Shown here: positions 59,476 to 64,000 of the stretch, piece by piece
Position numbering within the stretch: the first letter of the stretch is position 1
Layout of the letters: every line of letters starts with the position of its first letter
Assembly (NCBI RefSeq): GCF_030009775.1
Contig: NZ_JASCTH010000002.1
Span: forward strand, 124,001-188,000
Source of the DNA: Actinoplanes sandaracinus
GTDB lineage: Bacteria > Actinomycetota > Actinomycetes > Mycobacteriales > Micromonosporaceae
DNA: 64,000 nucleotides
Direction: 5' to 3'
The notes under the pieces: model-generated
What the model was told of the DNA's origin: nothing
Seen by the model: only the letters and a program-made list of their open reading frames with translations
Databases searched by the model: none
Program-made: the position numbers and the translations under genes

Positions 59476-59482
59476 GACGTGT

Positions 59483-62400
59483 CTACTCCTCCGGGTAAGG
59501 GTCGCCTTCCGTCCGCTCGGGGGTGGTGGGCGGCGCGGCTGGGCTGGTGTTGAGACGCTGACTGATCACCTGGGTGACGCCGGCGCGCATCGTGACGCCG
59601 TACAGGGCGTCCGCGACCTCCATCGTGCGTTTCTGGTGCGTGATGATGAGCAACTGGCTCTTCTCACGGAGCTGCTGGAAGAGGGTAATCAACCGGCCCA
59701 GGTTGACGTCGTCGAGGGCCGCCTCCACCTCGTCCATGATGTAGAAGGGCGACGGCCGGGCCCGGAAGATGGCGCACAGCATGGCCACCGCGGTCAGGGA
59801 GCGCTCGCCACCGGAGAGCAACGACAGCCGCTTGATCTTCTTGCCCGGCGGGCGGGCCTCCACGTCGACGCCGGTGGTGAGCATGTCCTCCGGATCGGTG
59901 AGGATCAGCCGGCCCTCACCGCCGGGGAAGAGCACCTGGAAGACGGCCTGGAACTCGCGCGCGGTGTCCTCGAACGCCGACGTGAAGACCTCCAGGATCC
60001 GCTCGTCGACGTCCTTGACCACGGTGAGCAGGTCCTTGCGGGTGGCCTTCAGGTCCTCCAGCTGGTCGCTGAGGAACTTGTAACGTTCCTCCAGGGCGGC
60101 GAACTCCTCCAGCGCCAGCGGGTTGACCTTGCCGAGCAGGGTGAGGTCCCGTTCCGCCTTGTTGGCCCGCTTCTCCTGGGTGGGGCGGTGGAACGGCGCC
60201 GGCTCGGGGAGCGGTTTGCCGTCCTTCTCGGCCTGCAGCACGTCGGCCTGTGCGGGCGGGACGAGCTGCTCCGGGCCGTACTCGTTGATCAGGGTCTCGA
60301 CGTCGAGCGAGAAGTCCTCGGCGGCCTTGGCCTCCAGCTGGTCGATGCGCATCCGCTGCTCGGCGCGGGCCATCTCGTCGCGGTGCACCTCGCTGGTGAG
60401 CCGCTCCAGCTCGGTGACGAGGCGCTTGGCCGTGGCCCGTACCTCCTGGAGCTCGGCCTCCCGGCTGGTGCGCGCGCTCGCGATCTGGTCGCGGTGGTCG
60501 GCCGCGGCCGCGAGGGAGACGGCGACGCGTCCCAGCGCGGCCGCCGCGCCGAGCGCGACCGCGCGGGCGATCTCGGCGCCGCGGGCACGTGCGGCCCGCC
60601 TCGCGGCGGCCCGTTCCCGGGCCTGCCGCTCCTGGTTGGCCTGGCGCAGCAGCGAGTCGGCACGGCCGGCGATGGAGGAGACCCGTTCCTCAGCGGTACG
60701 GACGGCGAGCCGCACCTCCATCTCGTTCTGCCGGGACTGCGGCACCAGAGCGGCGAGCCGGTCACGTTCCTCGGTGGAGGGCTCCTCGTCGAGCGGGGTG
60801 TCCTCGGCCAGCCGCAGCCGCTCCTCCAACTCGGCCACCCGCATCAGGTCGGCCTCGCGGGCGGCTTCGGCCTTCTGCCGGGAGGTGCCGAGCCGCTCGG
60901 TCTCCGCCTTGGCGGACCGGGCGGCGGCGCCCAGCTCGGCCAGTCGCCGGGCGGCCGCGTTGCGCTCGCCCTCGGCGGCCCGCTTGGCCTGCGCGGCCAC
61001 GCCGACGGCCTGCTTGAGCTCGGCCACCTCGGCCCGGGCCGCGCCCAGCTGCTCCTTGACCTCGGCGATGGTCTGCTCGGCCGCCGCCCGCCTGGCCTTG
61101 GCCTCGTCGACCGCTGCCTGCACCTCGATGTAGCTGGTCGCCTTCGCCGAGCCGCCGGCCGCCGCGTAGGCGCCGAGCACGTCGCCTTCCGGCGTGACCG
61201 CGCGCAGCTCGGCGTTCGCGGCGATCAGTGCGGCGGCCGCGGCCAGGTCCGGAACCAGCACCACGTCCCGCAGCGCCCGGTTGAGCGCGGGCCGGACCTG
61301 CTCCGGGCAGTCGACCATCTCAGGAGCCCAGACAGCGCCCTCCGGCAGCTCCGGGCGGAGGCTCGCGAGCGAGCCCTGCATGCCCGGCCCGGCGGATCCG
61401 GCGACCACCAGGTCCGCGCGCCCGGCGTCAGCGATCTTGAGGGTACGCATCGCCTCGATCGCCTCGTCCACACCGGAGAGAGCGACCGAGTCGGCCAGCA
61501 CGCCCAGGGCCGCGGCGAGCGCCACCTCGTGGCCGGGGCGGACGGTCAGCAGCGACGCGAGACTGCCCAGCAACCCGGGCACCTGACCGGACCGGGCGAG
61601 CAGCGCGCCCGCGCCGTCCTTGCGCTTCAGGCCGAGAGCGAGTGCCTCCTCGCGGGCCTTCCAGCTGGCGGCGTCCTTCTCGGCGGAGCGCTCGGTGTCG
61701 GACAACTCGCGGACCACGGCCGCGGCCCGGTCGTGCGCGGCCACCGCCTCGTCGTGCCGCGCGTCGAGGTCGGCGTTGTCCCGGTCGGCCTCGGTGGACT
61801 CGGCCGCGACCAGGTCGACCTCGGACTGCGCGGCCTCGGCCCGCATCATCGCGTCGTCGTGTGCCGCCGCCAGCCGCTCGATCTCCTCGGCCGCGCTGGT
61901 CGTCCGGGCGCGTGCCGCGTTCACGTTGCCGGTGAGCTTGGCCAGACCCTCGCGCCGGTCGGCGATCGCCTTGGCCGCCGCCCGCAGCTCGCCCTCGGCC
62001 GCGGCCAGCTGGCGCTCCAGGTCCTGCCGGTACTCCACCGCCTCGGCCAGCCGCATCTGGTCCTCGGTGAGCGCCTCGCGCAGCTCGTCCTCCTGCTCGC
62101 GGACGCTCTCGGCCTCGGCCTCGAGCATCTCCGGGTCGCGGCCGGGGCGCTCGTCGTCGGGGGTGGCGGCGAGGTGGCGCAGCCGCTCGGTGGCGAGCTG
62201 CTCGGTGGACCGGAACCGCTCCTGCAGGGTGGACAGCTTGTACCAGGCGTCCTGGGCGGCCGCCAGCAGCGGCGCGTCCTCGGCGTGCGCCAGCTCCAGG
62301 TCGGCGAGCATCCGCTGGATCTCGCGGTTCTCCTCCTCGACCTGGCCACGACGGTCCCGCATCGCCGACTCGTCGGCGATCTCCCGGTCCAGGGTGGTGC

Positions 62401-63112
62401 GCAGGGTGTGCAGGTCGTCGGCGAGCAGGCGCAGGCGGGCGTCGCGCAGGTCGGACTGGATGCCGGCGGCCCGGCGGGCGACCTCGGCCTGCCTGCCGAG
62501 CGGCTTGAGCTGCCGCCGCAACTCGGTCGTCAGGTCACCGAGGCGGTTGAGGTTGACCCCCATGGCGTCCAGCTTGCGGATCGCCTTCTCTTTGCGCTTG
62601 CGGTGCTTGAGCACACCGGCCGCCTCCTCGATGAACGAGCGGCGGTCCTCGGGCTTGGCGTGCAGCATGGCGTCGAGTCGGCCCTGCCCGACGATGATGT
62701 GCATCTCCCGGCCGATGCCGGAGTCGCTGAGCAGTTCCTGGATGTCGAGCAGCCGGCAGGTGTTGCCGTTGATCTCGTATTCGCTGGCACCGTCGCGGAA
62801 CATCCGGCGCGTGATCGACACCTCGGTGTAGTCGATCGGCAGAGCGCCGTCGTTGTTGTCGATGGTCAGCGTCACCTCGGCCCGGCCCAGTGGGGCCCGA
62901 CCCGCCGTCCCGGCGAAGATGACGTCCTCCATCTTGCCGCCCCGCAGCGCCTTCGCGCCCTGCTCGCCGAGAACCCAGGCGATGGCGTCGACGACGTTGG
63001 ACTTGCCGGATCCGTTCGGCCCCACCACACAGGTGATGCCCGGCTCCAGCCGCAAGGTGGTGGCGGAGGCGAAGGACTTGAAGCCCTTGACCGTCAGGCT
63101 CTTGAGGTGCAC
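59483..63112 (-). CDS. smc: Chromosome segregation protein SMC
   Basis: A 1209-residue SMC ATPase that compacts and helps segregate chromosomes with ScpA and ScpB. The N-terminal head has VVGPNGSGKSNVVDAIAWVL near residue 33. Long coiled coils flank a hinge near residues 515-665 (LLGSLASLLTVRPGHEVALA). The C-terminal head carries the ABC signature LSGGERSLTAVAMLCAIF and Walker B PFYIMDEVEAALDDVNL. The start is a GTG at 63112 (VHLKSLTVKGFKSFAS) with GGAG upstream. It is on the minus strand, and its distance from ftsY is about 3 kb. Confidence 0.97.
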   Translation of the reverse strand: MHLKSLTVKGFKSFASATTLRLEPGITCVVGPNGSGKSNVVDAIAWVLGEQGAKALRGGKMEDVIFAGTAGRAPLGRAEVTLTIDNNDGALPIDYTEVSITRRMFRDGASEYEINGNTCRLLDIQELLSDSGIGREMHIIVGQGRLDAMLHAKPEDRRSFIEEAAGVLKHRKRKEKAIRKLDAMGVNLNRLGDLTTELRRQLKPLGRQAEVARRAAGIQSDLRDARLRLLADDLHTLRTTLDREIADESAMRDRRGQVEEENREIQRMLADLELAHAEDAPLLAAAQDAWYKLSTLQERFRSTEQLATERLRHLAATPDDERPGRDPEMLEAEAESVREQEDELREALTEDQMRLAEAVEYRQDLERQLAAAEGELRAAAKAIADRREGLAKLTGNVNAARARTTSAAEEIERLAAAHDDAMMRAEAAQSEVDLVAAESTEADRDNADLDARHDEAVAAHDRAAAVVRELSDTERSAEKDAASWKAREEALALGLKRKDGAGALLARSGQVPGLLGSLASLLTVRPGHEVALAAALGVLADSVALSGVDEAIEAMRTLKIADAGRADLVVAGSAGPGMQGSLASLRPELPEGAVWAPEMVDCPEQVRPALNRALRDVVLVPDLAAAAALIAANAELRAVTPEGDVLGAYAAAGGSAKATSYIEVQAAVDEAKARRAAAEQTIAEVKEQLGAARAEVAELKQAVGVAAQAKRAAEGERNAAARRLAELGAAARSAKAETERLGTSRQKAEAAREADLMRVAELEERLRLAEDTPLDEEPSTEERDRLAALVPQSRQNEMEVRLAVRTAEERVSSIAGRADSLLRQANQERQARERAAARRAARARGAEIARAVALGAAAALGRVAVSLAAAADHRDQIASARTSREAELQEVRATAKRLVTELERLTSEVHRDEMARAEQRMRIDQLEAKAAEDFSLDVETLINEYGPEQLVPPAQADVLQAEKDGKPLPEPAPFHRPTQEKRANKAERDLTLLGKVNPLALEEFAALEERYKFLSDQLEDLKATRKDLLTVVKDVDERILEVFTSAFEDTAREFQAVFQVLFPGGEGRLILTDPEDMLTTGVDVEARPPGKKIKRLSLLSGGERSLTAVAMLCAIFRARPSPFYIMDEVEAALDDVNLGRLITLFQQLREKSQLLIITHQKRTMEVADALYGVTMRAGVTQVISQRLNTSPAAPPTTPERTEGDPYPEE

Positions 63113-63192
63113 GGATCTCCGAGGGTCGCCGGTACGTCTGCTGGGAGGCAGGCTACCCGGCCGTCGCTTTCCCGCAGCGGAATCACGTGGCT

Positions 63193-63233
63193 AAAAAGCT
63201 GCGCGCCGCCACGGTAGGTGGAGGCGCGCTTTT
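63193..63233 (-). terminator. Rho-independent-type terminator between the small coiled-coil gene and smc
   Basis: On the minus strand GCGCGCC (63229-63223) pairs with GGCGCGC (63207-63201), followed by AGC and a run of five T (63197-63193). A T run also occurs on the plus-strand side (63230-63233), so it may work both ways. It lies past the stop of the small gene at 63321-63515. Confidence 0.8.
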
Positions 63234-63320
63234 CTTCGGTGCGTCTTTACTTCTGTACTTCGAGGGGATGTGAACGCCGGGTGGTCACCCCGCAGCACCC
63301 TCCGGCATTCGGCGGGGGGC

Positions 63321-63515
63321 TCAGGTCAGGGCGGGCTCGGTCAGCCGCGCGAAGTCGTCTGCCTCCGCGGCCGCCGCCGCCAGACGATCGTTGTCCGCCT
63401 GCAGGCGGGTGACCTCGAACTCCAGGGCCTGGACCCGGGAACGCAGACGGGTGACCTCGTCGAGGAGGCGCCGGTCGGGCGCCGCACCTACGTGGCCAAA
63501 GAGGGCCTTCGCCAT
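63321..63515 (-). CDS. Small conserved coiled-coil protein, unknown function
   Basis: A 64-residue protein starting at an ATG with AAGGAG six bases upstream. It begins MAKALFGHVGAAPDRRLLDE and continues into a heptad-repeat coiled coil (RLRSRVQALEFEVTRLQADN, DRLAAAAAEAD). I recall nearly identical short proteins in Streptomyces (MAKALLGHVGG type) with no known role. It is cytoplasmic by inference and probably oligomeric. It ends just before the terminator at 63193-63233. Confidence 0.78.
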   Translation of the reverse strand: MAKALFGHVGAAPDRRLLDEVTRLRSRVQALEFEVTRLQADNDRLAAAAAEADDFARLTEPALT

Positions 63516-63911
63516 CGTGACTCCTTGTGACGCGTTGCGTCTCGGTTTGGGGTGGTCCGCTGTGTTGTTGCGCTGTGCTGTGCCGTTTGCGCTTTGCTGT
63601 TTGCGCTGCCTGTCCGCTGCCGGAAAAGCCGGCCAGCGTGGCGCCCTCAACTGACGCACCCAAAGGATCGGGGCGCAGTGTCAACTCAAGGCGAACCGAC
63701 ACACCACATGCTCACGGGCACGCGCGAGCGCAGAATCCCGCCAGTGAAACTGCGGGGCTCTTATGGTGCGGAAGCTCAGGCCGCGGGTGAACCGAGGCAT
63801 GAGTGGGCGCGACTGGCGACAACTCCATAGTCCGCCGACATCCACTCTCCGTCAAGCCGAGGGCATGCCGGTTGCGCGCGCGAGTCAAGTGAATCACGCC
63901 ACCAGGACCGC
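63516..63911. other. Upstream region of the small coiled-coil gene
   Basis: No gene is supported. A TG-rich low-complexity stretch lies at 63540-63610 on the plus strand (TGTTTGCGCT-like words repeated), which would form the 5' leader of the small minus-strand gene. Base composition is more AT-rich than the rest of the window. Confidence 0.45.
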
Positions 63912-64000
63912 TCAGGGGTGCCCTACCAGGTCATACCCATCATTGGCGGGCGTGTCGATCTCGTCAAGAGCGGCCCGATTCGCGGGATTCGGCACACTCG
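63912..64000 (-). CDS. Possible C-terminal fragment of a gene that runs off the right edge
   Basis: One minus-strand frame is open from the edge to a TGA at 63914-63912 and reads SVPNPANRAALDEIDTPAND then GYDLVGHP. The peptide looks plausible, but only 28 residues are visible. The codons (several AAT, plus GAT, TAT, CTT and GTA) are unlike the GC-biased usage elsewhere, so it is either a foreign gene or not coding. Confidence 0.25.
   Translation of the reverse strand, partial: SVPNPANRAALDEIDTPANDGYDLVGHP

Noticed and set aside
59336..63217. 1293-residue open frame antisense to smc
   Set aside because: It mirrors smc on the opposite strand. Long antisense frames are expected in very GC-rich DNA because stop codons are rare, and the translation is Leu/Gly/Arg-rich with no domain.

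Overview
This is a very GC-rich actinobacterial chromosomal window. Codon third positions are almost all G or C, and GTG and TTG starts are common. Gene content and several small conserved proteins (for example the Cys-containing pair at 10613-11385) suggest Micromonosporaceae, most likely Actinoplanes or a close relative. That placement is inference, because no rRNA or tRNA gene is present.

Layout. 1-6003 (minus strand): the rpsB-tsf-pyrH-frr-cdsA-rlmN translation and lipid block, plus the start of a DivIVA-domain gene. 6474-17868: yraN-yifB-dprA (plus), a gene-poor accessory stretch (an HTH gene, two small conserved genes, an intact IS256-family insertion with an 8-bp target duplication, 73-bp tandem repeats and a 21-bp hairpin), then xerC, a class V aminotransferase and an M23 peptidase homologue. 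17941-31590 (mostly minus): DUF2469, rnhB, a NUDIX gene, two lepB, rplS, trmD, rimM, khpA, rpsP, DUF402, proS, an ECF sigma factor with a beta-propeller membrane partner (plus), an amidohydrolase, a Uma2 nuclease-fold gene and ffh. 31656-49949: an accessory surface-glycan island. 50015-63515: glnD-glnB-amt, a phosphotransferase, ftsY, a PhoD-like phosphatase, a lipoprotein, a HAD hydrolase, smc and a small coiled-coil gene.

The backbone matches the order I remember for Mycobacterium tuberculosis (roughly rlmN Rv2880c to smc Rv2922c), with two departures. The yraN-to-M23 block appears inverted in place, and about 18 kb of glycan genes sit between ffh and glnD. The island encodes a Stealth-type sugar-phosphate transferase, a nucleotide-sugar dehydrogenase, a GtrA flippase-like protein with a polyprenol-phosphate glycosyltransferase, a large membrane protein, a membrane O-acyltransferase with an SGNH domain, a SAM methyltransferase and three large multi-domain glycosyltransferases that share one module in different fusions. 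Together they could build and decorate a phosphate-linked surface polysaccharide.

The most interesting observations are the modular glycosyltransferase island, the inverted block, the tandem-repeat and hairpin region beside the IS256 element, and two genes (dprA and the PhoD-like gene) that each sit behind a short leader ORF with a strong ribosome binding site and a 4-base stop/start overlap. Two convergent intergenic hairpins contain long G or C runs that look like base-calling errors.
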